A stretch of 64,000 nucleotides of DNA from Gibbula magus (lineage: Eukaryota; Mollusca; Gastropoda; Trochida; Trochidae), in contig OW388291.1 in the NCBI GenBank assembly GCA_936450465.1, forward strand, positions 39,768,873 to 39,832,872. The letters are read 5' to 3'. The position numbers were made by a program, and so were the translations under genes. Position 1 is the stretch's first letter; every line of letters starts with the position of its first letter. The notes under the pieces are model-generated. The model worked only from the letters and a program-made list of their open reading frames with translations. It did not search any database and was not told the origin of the DNA. This document shows positions 12,901 to 23,042 of this stretch, in pieces.

Positions 12901-15900
12901 AGCTTTGGCAGATCCTTCTTTGTTGTCCAAATGAATTCTAAGAACATGCCTATTTGTTATTGGAGATATTTTGCAGGCCACTTCAGCGTGAAGGACGACA
13001 CTCTGGTGACAGGAGACGTTCCCTTGGACTTCGAGGACACTGCTGTGTATCTGCTGGCCGTGGTCTCCACTGATGACGGGGAGCCGCCGCTCAGCAAACA
13101 GGTGATCAAGTTATACACTTAAGACTTGAATATGATATACTAATAAAATATGTATGGCTGCACACATACAGTCCGACATTGTATTTAACTCCAAGTTTGC
13201 AATCACCAAACAGAAACATGTTAACATTTGACAAACACATTGCGAGTGATTTCCTCAAGACTTCTAATGGTCCTAAATCTTACATTGCATTCTATGCTCC
13301 AGTTCTCGTAATTCTTTTGGAATTAATGTGTAATGGAACAATACCCAATCATGTTTTATGTTATCTAGATGGAGTTTAACATCACTATAGTCGACGTGAA
13401 TGAAGCCCCGACAGAGATCATATTGCAGCCCATTGCCCCGATACCTGAAGACTCTGATGTCGGTCTCGTACTTTCCCAGATTCATGTTGACGACCAGGAA
13501 ACTAACCAATCATATTCGTGTCAAGTGACCAACACTGACACGCCCTTTATGATCCAGACGAGTGGCGATGGGGGGATGACTCTCGTGCTGAATGATAAAC
13601 TCAACTATGAGACTGCCATGTCGGTGGATATCACTATATCCTGCATGGATGGACCATTCGAAATCACTAAGGTGAGAGATACGTGTATCACATTAGTAGG
13701 TTGACGATTTTTAAAAAAGGATAAACTGTTGGTACATCCAGTTCTGTGGATTGGTCCCGGACTCTGAGAGTGTGGGTTCGAATGCTGTCACGAAGAAAGT
13801 ACAATTATTTGTACTATTGCAGGAAGTGTGATCACTGTGGCATGTATTTCTAGAATATTTTAGCATCACTATTTTAAAATTACAGAGTCACAAGTGTATG
13901 CAACCGTTTACACCAAATCCTATTCATGATCATAACTGAGCATCCTATTGTATCTTACATAGCCAAATAATATTTTAAAAAACTATGAAAACATTGGTAG
14001 ATCTTCATTTCCATAAAAAGTTTATACATCCTAAATACACGGCTGACGCGTTACACATTCAGTGTCATAATCTTGATATATACTTTTTCCAGTCAAGGAA
14101 AATAACAGTTTCAATTTATAAAAACCTCTGGAAACATTTTCATTCACAAAAATGTACAAATATATATGGACACTGGACGCTAAGAAACACAACATAACGT
14201 AGTTGTGAAACGATTCTTTATACTTACCTTTAGAACTGTTAACGATTACTTTATTGTACATTGCCTCAACTACATGTATACTGCTGCCAGGACCTCAGCG
14301 TGTCTGTGACGGATGTGAACGAGGCGCCCACCGAAATTCAGCTGGATGGCCCGATGCTGCTGCCTGCAACCGGAAAGCCTGGCTACCTGATCGGTGTGCT
14401 GTCAGCAGTAGACCCTGACATGGGTCAAACACACACCTTCACTGTCAGGGGAGCTAACTCTGACATCGTACAGGTAATATATATACCTTTTCTCTTACCC
14501 TGCTCCTTACCCTTACCATTATCAGCACATTATACATTACTCTGAGCTTAAGCATATCCGTACCTCTTACACTAACGCTAACCCTAACGCTAACGCTAAC
14601 CCCAATCCTAACTTAATCCTCACTTAACACTTACCCTAACCTTTTCCTCCTCTTTATATCTATCCTAATCCTAACCCTTATCCGAACTGTGACCCTTGCC
14701 GCAACCGTATCTCTGACCCTAATCTCACACTAAAACTAATCCAATACCTACCCCTTAGAAGAATCAGATCACCCCTTGGACTCAACAAATACCCTCAAAT
14801 ATTTGTAATTGGAAACTTCCATACTCTGACTATACCTACTACACCCCTCTGTTGGCAGGTGAAGGAGAACAACAAGCTGGTCCTGATCAAACCTCTGCCC
14901 ATGGAATCTCTGATCGACCAAGCGAGTCCTGAGCTGGTGCTCACAGTGCAGGTGGTGGATAATGGCGGGATTAGCCAGGTTCTGGAGCAGCAGCTCAAGT
15001 TTCCCATCACCGATATTGATCTGAACGCCTTGAAACTCCCTGAGATCACCATTGACAACAAGCGAGTCGCTGAGGATGCTGAGGAAGGGACGGTCATTGG
15101 AGCGCTGTACAACCTCAACCTGGCTGTGGGGGACAATGTGGTGTTTGAAATTGTGAAGGATGTCAATCATCTATTTGAAATCTCAAACAACAGTCACTTG
15201 ATGCTTGTGAGTCCTCTTGTAGGGATTACTTCCCCTTCGGTGAAGGTCACGGTTCAGGCCAGGAATACGCAGAGTCAGCAAACGACATCGAGGACAATTA
15301 CAATATTCATTAAAAAGTCAATGAAATGCAATCGAGATGGAACGGATTGTGATTTTGACGCAAAATGCATACAGGTGAACGATACATATGAATACTGCAA
15401 GTGCAATCCTGGCTTTGTAGGAGACGGATACAGCTGCACAGACTTCGATGACTGTTCAAATGCAATTTTGCCTTGTGAGAATGGCGCGACTTGCCTAGAT
15501 GCTATCAATAAGTATACATGTAAATGTGCTGAAGGTTTCTCAGGGAAGCAATGTGAAATTAAAAACACAGAAAAAACATCATGCTATTCACACGAGTGTC
15601 AGAACGACGCAGTGTGTGAGGTAGACAAGACGGATCCCACCTTGTACAGCTGTATCTGCGAACCGGGATGGACGGGGAGCAGGTGTAACAGCTCAGTGGA
15701 CGACTGTGAGACGGCCCTGTGTCTGGGAGACAGTCGGTGTGTGGACCTTCACCTTACCTACCTGTGTGTCTGCGAGGAGGGGAGGCTCGGGGTGCGCTGT
15801 GAGTTCCTGAAATCATCTTGCTCCGTCTCTACATGCAACAAACAGGAGGTGTGTGTCCCTCACTTCGACAAGAACGGGCATGAGTGTGTTCAGGAGGAGG

Positions 15901-18900
15901 ACGTGTTGGAACTACAGATCAAGTATAAGGCTGGAAGAAGTGCCGAGATTCAAGGAAGAATCAGGGACTTTATGGTGAAGTATTGCCGCTTCCCAGCGCG
16001 GGCTGCAGGCAGCTTGACTGGGATATCAAGGCGTTCTGCTGACACTACCTCCAACGTCCACCCATACATCACTGACGTAAGAGAGCTTGACTCAGGCGTA
16101 TACGAACTGGAGATAGTCGTGCAGGACTCACAGGACGTTCCATATACAAAATCTGTTGTCATTAACTCCATTAAAATGGCATGTGATTCTATAGGTAAGT
16201 CGTTGATACAGTTTGTACGAGTCAAGTCTTTTGTAAGAAACCAGAATCTAACTTTGGTGAATCTAAACTTAAGCCATTCGTTTGAAATTTACAGTAAAGT
16301 AACAAGAAGCACTCATTGAATAGTAAAATGTGAATGTATAGAAGTGAAAACAAATCAGTTTCAACCAACCTTCTCAATTAAAACGTTAAGGTTCAATCCA
16401 GAAACTCGGCAAACTTACTTGAATCTAATTGATACACATTTCAGAACATAAATGAATGCGTAAGATTCTATCTTATATTCTTATCATAGTCATACATTAA
16501 GAGCGTGGCATTATATTCTATGTATACACTGTTAAAACATGATACCTGATTCATATGCTTTTCATACATTGTTCAAAGCATGATGTCATTTAATTAACTG
16601 TTTCCAACGAAGAATGACATCATATACATGTATTCACTACACATTGTTGAGAACGTGACATCATGTGTTAAGGGCATGCCATTACATACTCTTCATACCC
16701 TGTTTAGAGCATCATTACTCTAACCGAATATTAGGCAAGCATTCACCTTCAATCTTCCTCAGACTCAACTGACCAGGAAGAGGTGCTGTTTTGCCCAGCT
16801 GTGAGGGCCGTGATCCGAGAACAGAAACAGCGTGCCGGAAGCGGCAGGGACCAAAAATCAGGAAGCGGAAGTGGCGGAGGAGGAGGCGCAGCTGCGGGGG
16901 CAGGAGGTATTCGCGTTGTGTCCAATGTCAGCTGGTGCCTTTTAGTAACTACTCTGTCGTTAGCCTTCAATTGTTATTAATTATTCAGACTGTATATATT
17001 TGTGATTTACCGGCTTATTGCCTCGCAATACTTTAAGTTTACAATTGTATTCTGACAGACTGTGTTCACAATACGATTACCTCTAAGTGAATTTCAGTTC
17101 TCAATGCGAAATCCGTAGCACAATAACACGTTGTACCTAAACTTAGGTTTAAAACTTACAAAATTTAGATCAACTGTTCAAAATTATGCTATCGAATTTA
17201 TTTATATTTGCCCCTGTACTGATTTATCTAAATGTATTGGTATTATTGATGTCACACATTTCTGAATAATCACAACAGATTTATATCGTAACAATTTATT
17301 GTTAGTCTTTAAAGGGGCAGAAGCACGTTTTTTGCAAATTTTATTTTTTCAAATTTCCCATGTATAATGATTGTTTATGTCATTTATATTTACTTTAGAG
17401 GGTAAAACATCTTATTACACAAACCATTTATCCGTAGTGGTATTAACGGTGCATTGCGGCCATTTTATTGTGAACACATTTTATTATTTCGAATGACAAA
17501 AACGATTCCCATGGCTTTACGGAACCATCTATACTCATTTTTTAACTTGATTTTCCGAAGAGAGAAGTGTGTTTTACTATTGATGACATTATTTTTCAAA
17601 TACATTTCATCGACTTATTTCACTGAAAAAAACGTGCTACTGCCCCTTTAATATTTATCTCTCTGTGAATTTTATGTGTTAATACTATTTTATTGTGTCA
17701 TCTTCACGGGTTTGGTGCAATCAAATGTATACACTAAGTGTGTTCTTTACACCTCGATCAACTACATTTCCTCCATTTACATTAATTAAAACAAAATTGT
17801 TTCGAAAAATTATATAACTCAATTTAGTAATATGCATATGTATATGCAATTTTTATATTTTAGACGGCTTTAAATTTTTACAGATTTTTGGAACTGGAGG
17901 AAGCAACCATATGCACAAAGTAGCTCAAATATGTCTAATATCTCATCTTACTGAGTGGTAAACTGTCTCATAAAGTGATATGGATTAAGTAGATAAACAT
18001 ATTATTATGTCTCATAAAGTGACATAAATGAAGTAGATATACAGATATATAGATATGTAAAAGGGTATGTGCACAGTAGTAGTGTGGTCAACGAAACTGG
18101 ATTGTCAAATTTATGTCTACGTTTCTCGTGTGGTGTTAAGATAAGATAAGATAATTCTTTATTATCCCGAGGGAAATTTACATTTAATTATCTAATACAG
18201 TCTCCAGTATATAAAAACAAAACAAAAAAACATACAACAGCCATATAAACAATATTATAAACATTATAATACACTTGTGTAAATTGATCATTAAAAATTC
18301 ATTCCAAAAATTTTCCACTTGATGAACGAAGATTATTTCAAAAGGTCTCACATAAACACACCTGTTAACATTGTGTTATTTGGGATCACAAAATCTGAAA
18401 GTAAATTCTGGTACCTTTTTCGGGTTCCTTGGGGGATTCGAACCTACACTCTCAGTCAGGCACCAGCCGCCAGCGCTGACTGTACAAACAGCTAATCTAT
18501 TCAGACACCATGACCTCGACAAAAACGAGGTCCAGCAATCGGTAGTTGAGCTTTTTCTACATTCAGTACTCCTCTGGTAGATGTAAAGTGACACAGCTCC
18601 CTAGTGTGGGTTCGGAGCTAAACGGCATTCACAATCCAAATCTCCAAATTTTGATCATGACTTGACATCTTCCAAACAAAATCGGAACATATTCTGTCAT
18701 GTGGTAGTATCTGTATACGCACCATTATCGAGATGATACGTGTAAATAAACTACCGGGCAAAAAAAGTACACACCTCAGTTGGTTTCGATTAATTCAATA
18801 TTTTAAAAGAAATGAGGTGTATTTGATTATGGCACCATTCAATAGCACCTACGTAGCGCTCCGCATGTCCGTCCGTACGTGCGTGCGTGCATCCGTTCGT

Positions 18901-20452
18901 CCGACATCGTTTCCGGAGCATATCTCAAAAACTATTTGACTTTGAAATTTCAAATTTGGTATGGAAGTAACCCATATTGTGCCTGTTGTGCCTGTCCGAT
19001 TTTTGGACTTTGTCTCGTTTACGGAGCATATCTAAAAAACTATTTGAAACTTCAAATTTGGTTTGGAAATAACTGTTATGGCGCTATTGTGTCCTTTGGG
19101 GCTCCCAAGGTCCAAATATTTTTTTTAATTTTGTCATTTGTTTAATTTCTGGAGCATAACTAAAAAACTATGTAACTTGAAAACTTATATATGGATGTTG
19201 CCTATCCGTATGATATCGTTGTGCCTTTCATTGGTTTAAAATCCACGGTTCAAATAATTTAAAAATATATTTTCATTAAAAACAATCAATTTTATTCATT
19301 GACATGATTGACTAGATTATATTTTCCAATTTATTTATACTGTATGAAAGCGATCAAACCACAGGCGGAGGTATGTGAGCTGGGCCTTGTTTGAACTGGT
19401 GACTTGTTATGTTTTAGTTCAAATATCTTTGTTTAATGTAGACAGGGATAAGAAAAGAAACTTACACCATCATGACCCCTACCGTGTTTAAAATGTTGTA
19501 AATGTGTGCAGAATGAGGCACATATATTGATTTTCAAACACAATGTGTCTTATTTGTCGACGAACAGTTGCGTTTTATCCAAATTAATTTTGAAAGAAGT
19601 TTTTATGTTCTATAATTTTCTTTAAAAATTAAAAACCACGTGGACGTGTATTCTTTGACTGATAACTAAACGCCTGCACTATTCAGGTTAGAATACGACG
19701 TCGAAAACTTCAGATATTATAACATATATGATAAAACTGAGGTGTGTGCTTTCTTTTACTCGGTAGTTTAGATTTTATTTTACGTTTTCTAAAAAGGTAA
19801 AAAATAGATTTGACTAAATTATTGAAAACATTAAGCACGTATTTCAAGTCTTGGTCATATTGTCCCTATCTTCAAAATAATATGGAAATATTAGATTTGT
19901 AGATTTGTGTATACTGTTGTTTAAATGATTAATACTTCCCTGTTTGCTTGCCCTGACCAGTCCATGCTTTCCCATTCACTCTACCAGCCCAGTCACACAC
20001 TTCCCTTTTCCATGTCAAAATGTTTTGCAATATCATGTGAATGAACATCATTGATGTTTAATTGGTTGCTATGGTTACAGTTGGCGTGGTAGTAATCATC
20101 ATTCTTGTCGTGGTGGGCATCATCGTGTTCCGAAAACTTAAACAAAACAGAGTCGGCAATTCACAGACGAATTTGCAAGTTAGTATTTAATAGTGATATC
20201 AAATATTATGTTATTCAATTAAAGAGGTAAACTATGAAGATCACATATTTTTTTGATTTATGAAATGCGATAATGGAGAATAGTAAATTTCACATTTCAA
20301 TGAGTTCAGTACATATTATTTCAGTATATATCAACCAACTTCTCGTATCTGAATCAATGCCCTTTTTTTGTTTTAAAACCCAGAAAAAATATATTTTCTT
20401 GCAGCAGGAAAGCGAACAGGATGAAAACCCCGCGGAACCTCCCAATCCTTGA
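355..20452 (+). CDS. Large EC/EGF transmembrane cadherin, 5' incomplete (27 exons in window)
   Basis: Calcium-dependent adhesion receptor of the plasma membrane, Fat/protocadherin-like in layout. I assembled 27 exons from AG/GT borders and matching phases; they total 5,640 nt, giving 1,879 codons and a stop with no frame break. The order is about 14-15 EC repeats (linker motifs such as DVNEPPT, DTNDPPT, DRNDAPT), four EGF modules plus a partial fifth, a membrane-proximal segment, a Gly/Ser linker, one transmembrane helix and a tail of about 30 residues. No catenin-binding region is visible in the tail and no laminin G domain was seen. Most introns are phase 0; phase 1 or 2 occurs at a few sites. 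The first exon seen begins inside an EC repeat, so the signal peptide and more repeats lie upstream of the window. Which cadherin subfamily it belongs to is not resolved. Confidence 0.9.
1300..2021 (+). repeat. Dispersed 'gtccgtcc' element, copy 1 (intronic)
   Basis: About 720 bp from a gcgggggg/gtccgtcc head to gtgagccatgctcac and a poly-T end. It is closely similar over its whole length to the copy at 5961. It has no coding capacity that I can see, so it is probably a non-autonomous transposon. The rest of the intron 1182-3026 shows nothing else recognisable. Confidence 0.8.
4258..5585 (+). CDS. Cadherin exons 6-8 (EC repeats d-e)
   Basis: Exons are 4258-4478, 4917-5153 and 5397-5585. Exon 6 reads SIPEDAEVETVVG, then an acidic DEDDGQ calcium segment and LDFE. 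Exon 7 begins in the EC strand before the linker DVNDEPH and continues into the next repeat (VSENMKPGETIG, GDEDS). Exon 8 carries VDFEHL and ends exactly at DTNDPPT. The only phase-1 entry is at 4258; the other borders are phase 0. Confidence 0.88.
5961..6748 (+). repeat. Dispersed 'gtccgtcc' element, copy 2 (intronic)
   Basis: This is the fuller copy. It opens with a small hairpin, tacccccgct and agcgggggta around acgaagta, then a gtccgtcc run, internal 'gaatgaaatttt' sub-repeats and the same gtgagccatgctcac end. It lies in the same orientation as copy 1 in another intron of the same gene. Open frames on the opposite strand within it are products of the sub-repeats. Confidence 0.82.
6818..8931 (+). 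CDS. Cadherin exons 9-13 (EC repeats f-g and part of h)
   Basis: Exons are 6818-6928, 7429-7638, 8111-8251, 8382-8618 and 8755-8931, all phase 0. Exon 9 opens an EC (IPENQEE, DDDRKDS). Exon 10 supplies LDYE and DVNEPPS. Exon 11 opens the next repeat (ADPDNEEQ). Exon 12 ends that repeat with a degenerate linker (TADVPK instead of DxNDxP), so calcium binding at this junction may be lost. Exon 13 keeps LDYE. The donor of exon 9 sits inside a short tandem repeat that copies the splice site several times. Confidence 0.87.
6918..7025 (+). repeat. Tandem repeat copying a splice donor
   Basis: Units of about 23 bp, close to ctcacatctaccaggtaac, repeat four to five times across the exon 9 donor (6928/6929). 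Several units keep 'caggtaac', so there are two to three additional potential donors downstream of the used one. Confidence 0.75.
7850..8075. repeat. Telomere-like intronic repeat
   Basis: About 20-bp units containing gttagggtaaggattgagag, repeated around ten times with drift, end about 35 bp before the acceptor of the exon at 8111. The ttaggg core is interspersed, not a pure telomere array. Confidence 0.8.
9145..9185 (+). repeat. tRNA-like SINE head fragment
   Basis: A near-perfect A box (tagctcaattggtatag) is followed after only a few bases by a B-box-like ggttcgattcc. The anticodon arm is missing, so this is not a functional tRNA. It is probably the truncated head of a tRNA-derived SINE in an intron. 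Confidence 0.5.
9491..11592 (+). CDS. Cadherin exons 14-18 (EC repeats h-j and start of k)
   Basis: Exons are 9491-9651, 9855-10083, 10489-10602, 11158-11232 and 11407-11592. Exon 14 begins with the linker core NVNEVPT and ends in phase 2; the acceptor at 9854 has a weak pyrimidine tract, but the frame and the resumption of the EC fold support it. Exon 15 ends an EC with DRNDAPT. Exons 16-17 split the following repeat (EDEDEGQ, then DELNHEG), and exon 18 carries the linker NVNDPPY and opens the next repeat (DPDND). Confidence 0.86.
11889..14473 (+). CDS. Cadherin exons 19-23 (EC repeats k-m)
   Basis: Exons are 11889-12053, 12315-12474, 12977-13101, 13369-13671 and 14291-14473. Linker motifs are DENEAPN (exon 20), DVNEAPT (exon 22) and DVNEAPT (exon 23). 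Exon 20 ends in phase 1 and joins exon 21 through a split Gly codon; the rest are phase 0. Conserved acidic positions (DDEDHG, LDFE, DPDMGQ) mark calcium sites, although exon 19 has FNYEE in place of LDYE. Confidence 0.87.
13750..13810 (+). repeat. tRNA-like SINE fragment in intron
   Basis: Contains ctgagagtgtgggttcgaat, a B-box-like block that is almost the same as one at 18440-18460 on the other strand. This suggests one SINE family with copies in two introns of the cadherin gene. Confidence 0.45.
14565..14745. repeat. Degenerate ccctaa/gctaac repeat
   Basis: Irregular runs of taaccctaac and taacgctaac fill most of the intron before the large exon 24. A similar shorter patch is at 21475-21535. 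Confidence 0.7.
14859..16194 (+). CDS. Cadherin exon 24: last EC repeats, EGF modules, membrane-proximal segment
   Basis: This 1,336-nt exon is far longer than the others. Counting from its first codon, about residues 1-60 finish an EC with a degenerate linker (DIDLNALK), and about 60-150 are a last, poorly conserved EC. Four six-cysteine EGF modules follow: about 154-195, 197-234 (begins DFDDCSN, calcium-binding type), 241-277 and 279-316. A partial fifth starts SCSVSTCNKQ. About 100 residues without EGF cysteine spacing then reach the membrane side; I do not recognise a family for this segment. The exon ends in phase 1 at a consensus donor (ataggtaagt). Confidence 0.9.
16763..16906 (+). CDS. 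Cadherin exon 25: Gly/Ser-rich linker
   Basis: The exon is entered and left in phase 1, which matches both neighbours. It encodes a short charged segment followed by a low-complexity stretch rich in glycine, serine and alanine just before the transmembrane exon. This is probably a flexible stalk. The GC-rich codons differ from the AT-rich surroundings. Confidence 0.75.
18136..18285 (-). mobile_element. 3' end of a non-LTR retrotransposon with (TCTTA)n tail
   Basis: On the minus strand the sequence ends with a 'ccctcgggataata' block followed by a tctta microsatellite, a layout typical of LINE 3' ends. A second copy, opposite in orientation, lies at 59363-59411. No reverse transcriptase remains. 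Confidence 0.55.
18425..18510 (-). repeat. tRNA-derived SINE-like segment
   Basis: The reverse complement carries gtaggttcgaatcccc (B box) preceded by a weak A-box-like region about 50 bp upstream. It lies in the long intron before the transmembrane exon, beside the retrotransposon tail. Confidence 0.5.
18836..19400 (+). repeat. Diverged 'gtccgtcc' family element
   Basis: It starts near tacgtagcgctccgcatgtccgtccg, has repeated blocks 'ggagcatatctcaaaaacta...ttgaaatttcaaa', and ends with ggcggaggtatgtgagctggg. The head and the end recall the elements at 1300 and 5961, but the body differs. It lies in the 3-kb intron 16907-20080; the rest of that intron shows nothing I can name. Confidence 0.55.
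20081..20178 (+). CDS. Cadherin exon 26: transmembrane helix and tail start
   Basis: Entered in phase 1, the frame reads VGVVVIIILVVVGIIVF followed by RKLKQNR: a single hydrophobic helix with a basic stop-transfer signal, as expected for a type I receptor. The donor caa/gttagt leads in phase 0 to the exon at 20405. If this intron is retained, translation stops three codons later at 20188-20190, giving a tail two to three times shorter. Its fit to exon 25 is strong support for the 3-kb intron between them. Confidence 0.82.
20405..20452 (+). CDS. Cadherin exon 27: end of cytoplasmic tail
   Basis: A NAGNAG-type acceptor (gcagcag) opens a phase-0 frame, QESEQDENPAEPPNP, that stops at 20450-20452. 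The complete cytoplasmic tail is then only about 30 residues, acidic and proline-containing, with no recognisable catenin or Fat-type motif. The stop codon lies at the start of a proline-coding tandem repeat that stays open in another frame, so the true end is uncertain. Confidence 0.6.
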   Translation, partial: QESEQDENPAEPPNP

Positions 20453-20600
20453 ACCACCCGTCCTTGAACCAACCATCCTTGAACCACCAGTCCTTAAACC
20501 AACCATCCTTAAACCACCCGTCCTTGAACCTTCCGTCCGTGATCCACCCATTCATTAACAACCGACCTTGAACCACCAATCTGTGAACCATCTTCCCCAT
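20445..20600. repeat. 15-bp tandem repeat with open Pro-rich frame
   Basis: Units close to tccttgaaccacccg repeat about seven times with A/G and C/T changes. In the frame whose codons start at 20448 the repeat reads LEPPV, LEPTI, LEPPV, LKPTI, LKPPV and so on to a stop near 20559. That is one frame away from the predicted cadherin tail. It may be a former tail repeat, an alternative tail, or 3' untranslated sequence. Confidence 0.7.
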
Positions 20601-20804
20601 CTCCTGTTGTCGTGTTTCTTCCAGCTCTCTGGCCTCCATCTTCCACAGCACCAACCGAGCTTGCACGGCTTGTTTTCCAAAGCGACACCTAGTGTTGTGT
20701 AGTCTGGTACAGTTGTGTTTATGACAAGATTATGGTATATGGTATATTTGAATGATGCTAAAGTCACGGAATAACTTAACGTAAAGACGAATGACCAATG
20801 AATT

Positions 20805-21220
20805 ATTAAGCATGATGTTAACCATCGAAGGATAAAGCATGATGTTACCGAAACCATCGAAGGATAAATCATGATGTTACTGAAACCAACGAAGGGTAAA
20901 GCGTGTTGTTACTTAGACCAATGAAGGATAAAGCATGATATTCCCGAAACCATTGAAGGATAAAGCACAATGTTAATGAAACCATTGAAGGATAAAGCAT
21001 GATGTTCCTGAAACCATTGAAGGATGAAGCATGATATTCACGAACTATTGAAGGATAAAGCATGATGTTACTGAAAACATTGATGGATAAAGCATGATGT
21101 TCCTGAAACCATTTAAGGATAAAGCATGATATTCCTGAAACCATTGAGGGAAAATCATGATGTTACTCAAATCATTGAAGGATAAAACATGATGTTACTG
21201 AGACCAACGAATGAATAAGC
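20805..21220. repeat. 31-32-bp tandem repeat downstream of cadherin stop
   Basis: About twelve units of the type 'gaaaccattgaaggataaag' + 'catgatgttact' with scattered changes. It lies in the probable 3' untranslated region or just beyond it. Reverse-strand open frames here are repeat products. Confidence 0.9.
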
Positions 21221-21621
21221 AGTCAGACAATAATTGTTTTAAGCGAGGCACATGACATTTCAGTTTAGTTCTAATTGATGGATGATATCCAATTGTACCA
21301 ATGCTCTAACTCACCTCGACTTTCACTGGTGTTCCCGAATTCATATTTATATGACGCATTTATATCAGACACGTAAATAGAAGTGTGACATGACACTGAA
21401 GCCGTAGAAATAGGTGACCCATCAAGCTTGTATTTCCTGTATTATAATTCAGAATTTAGCTTATTTTATAGGTAAACCCTAACCATTAATCAAGCCCTTA
21501 CCCTAACATTAACCCTTACCCTAACCTCAAACCAATGGTTATATATACTAATTACGGTTACCTTTAACATTATGTCGACTTGGACTAGTTTTGGGATTAG
21601 TAATTACATGACCGAGAAACC

Positions 21622-21627
21622 AATAAA
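21622..21627 (+). terminator. Possible poly(A) signal of the cadherin gene
   Basis: An AATAAA hexamer about 1.17 kb after the predicted stop. No closer canonical signal was noticed on the + strand. It is offered only as a candidate end for the transcript. Confidence 0.25.
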
Positions 21628-22189
21628 GACAACGATCTTCTGGTACAATATGTCGCTTTGATACACATGTTCCTCGCCGGAGGGTGTTATGTTGTCTCAC
21701 CTTGTCGTTACATACATGTAATTATGTATATAAAACTTGTTTCTGGCATATGTCTTGTGTTCTCTGTACTATTGTTGGTTATTTTCATATTTATTCTAAG
21801 ATCTATTTTTTTGTATGCACCTTTTGTGAATTTAACCATGTATACAACCCTTATAATTATTATTCACATTTTCCATTGGTTTTATCATCATCAACAGACT
21901 AAATCAGTGTCTCTATCCTGTTTCATCTCTGAAACATATAATATTTTCAACACAGGAATAAATCTCAAATCAGACAAGTTTCTTGTTGATACACATACAT
22001 TTTCCAAATGATATTTATAACTAGATTAGCGTTTGCGGGAAACCGCAAAAACAGAGCAGCCCCGAAACTGAAGGTCTCGCCCCCCTGTTCCCCTTTTTAA
22101 TTATTGATATACCACAAAAGACAATTGAACAATAAAAATTCAAGAAATTGCATTTAGAACTGGAACTATTCAGATATCATGACTATCAG

Positions 22190-22415
22190 GTGGATGTCAT
22201 TGGAGTCAGAAGAAACAAGTTAACTTATCATTGGAGTCAGAAGAAACAAGTTAACTTATCATTGGAGTCAGAAGAAACAAGTTTACCTATCATGTGAGTC
22301 AGAAGAAACAAGTTAACTTATCATTTGAGTCAGACGAAACAAGTTAACTTATCATTGGAGTCAGAAGAAACAAATGTACTTATCATTGGAATCAGAAGAA
22401 ACAAGTTAACGTATC
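22190..22415. repeat. 31-bp tandem repeat
   Basis: About seven units of 'cattggagtcagaagaaaca' + 'agttaacttat' lie between the cadherin gene and the first receptor. Flanking sequence 21640-22185 and 22420-23040 shows no gene; it includes a short hairpin (tttgcgg/ccgcaaa) near 22033. Confidence 0.9.
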
Positions 22416-23042
22416 ATTGTGGGCACATCACACAAGTTGAATCTTCACTACTATTAAGTTTGAATCGATCAAATGAGTTACCTACACAAGTTTGTTTATC
22501 AGGGGTTACCACACATTTCACATGGGGTAATAATTAACAAATTAACAAGTTCTTACAACGTATTTGTGATTACAAATTTTCATAGGAGTATAAATAGGAA
22601 GTTATTTATATGAGTTCTTAAAACCTTATTGGAAAAAAGGTTCTAGGCAAAACAAAACGCGGCGGCGGCGACATTTATGTATCCAACATTGAGTAGCCGT
22701 AATTGTTGTATTCATTCACTTGTCACGATAGAAGTACAATGCTACAAATATCACAGATGTTCTTACATTGAACAGGGCTAATATAGTTAAAGGTTACCAC
22801 ACAAATCGAAAATGCCGCTCTTTTAGTTTTAATGAAATGATATCACATGTATAATGGATATAAGAAAGCGAAAATAAAGCAGACTCGGGAATAATGAAAA
22901 TAAATCAAAACTACTTACAGACATCTTTAAGGGAAGTTTTGGTTAAGCAATCAGGATATATTGTGTAGAATGTACACGGTTTATCTCCTAGATCGACATG
23001 TTTCTCAGAAGCTAGTACAGATAAGTTGTAGAACCAAGGCTC

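Noticed and set aside
20373..20666. Minus-strand frames with Gly-Trp-Phe-Lys-Asp repeats
   Set aside because: Complement of the 15-bp repeat after the cadherin stop; no promoter or domain.
21658..22011. Open frame of 117 codons rich in Ile, Phe, Leu
   Set aside because: AT-rich sequence with no recognisable domain, no homologue in the window and no splice or promoter support; hydrophobicity follows from composition.
22190..22415. Regular 31-bp repeats considered as a CRISPR-like array
   Set aside because: The units are head-to-tail with no unique spacers and the genome is animal; it is an ordinary minisatellite.
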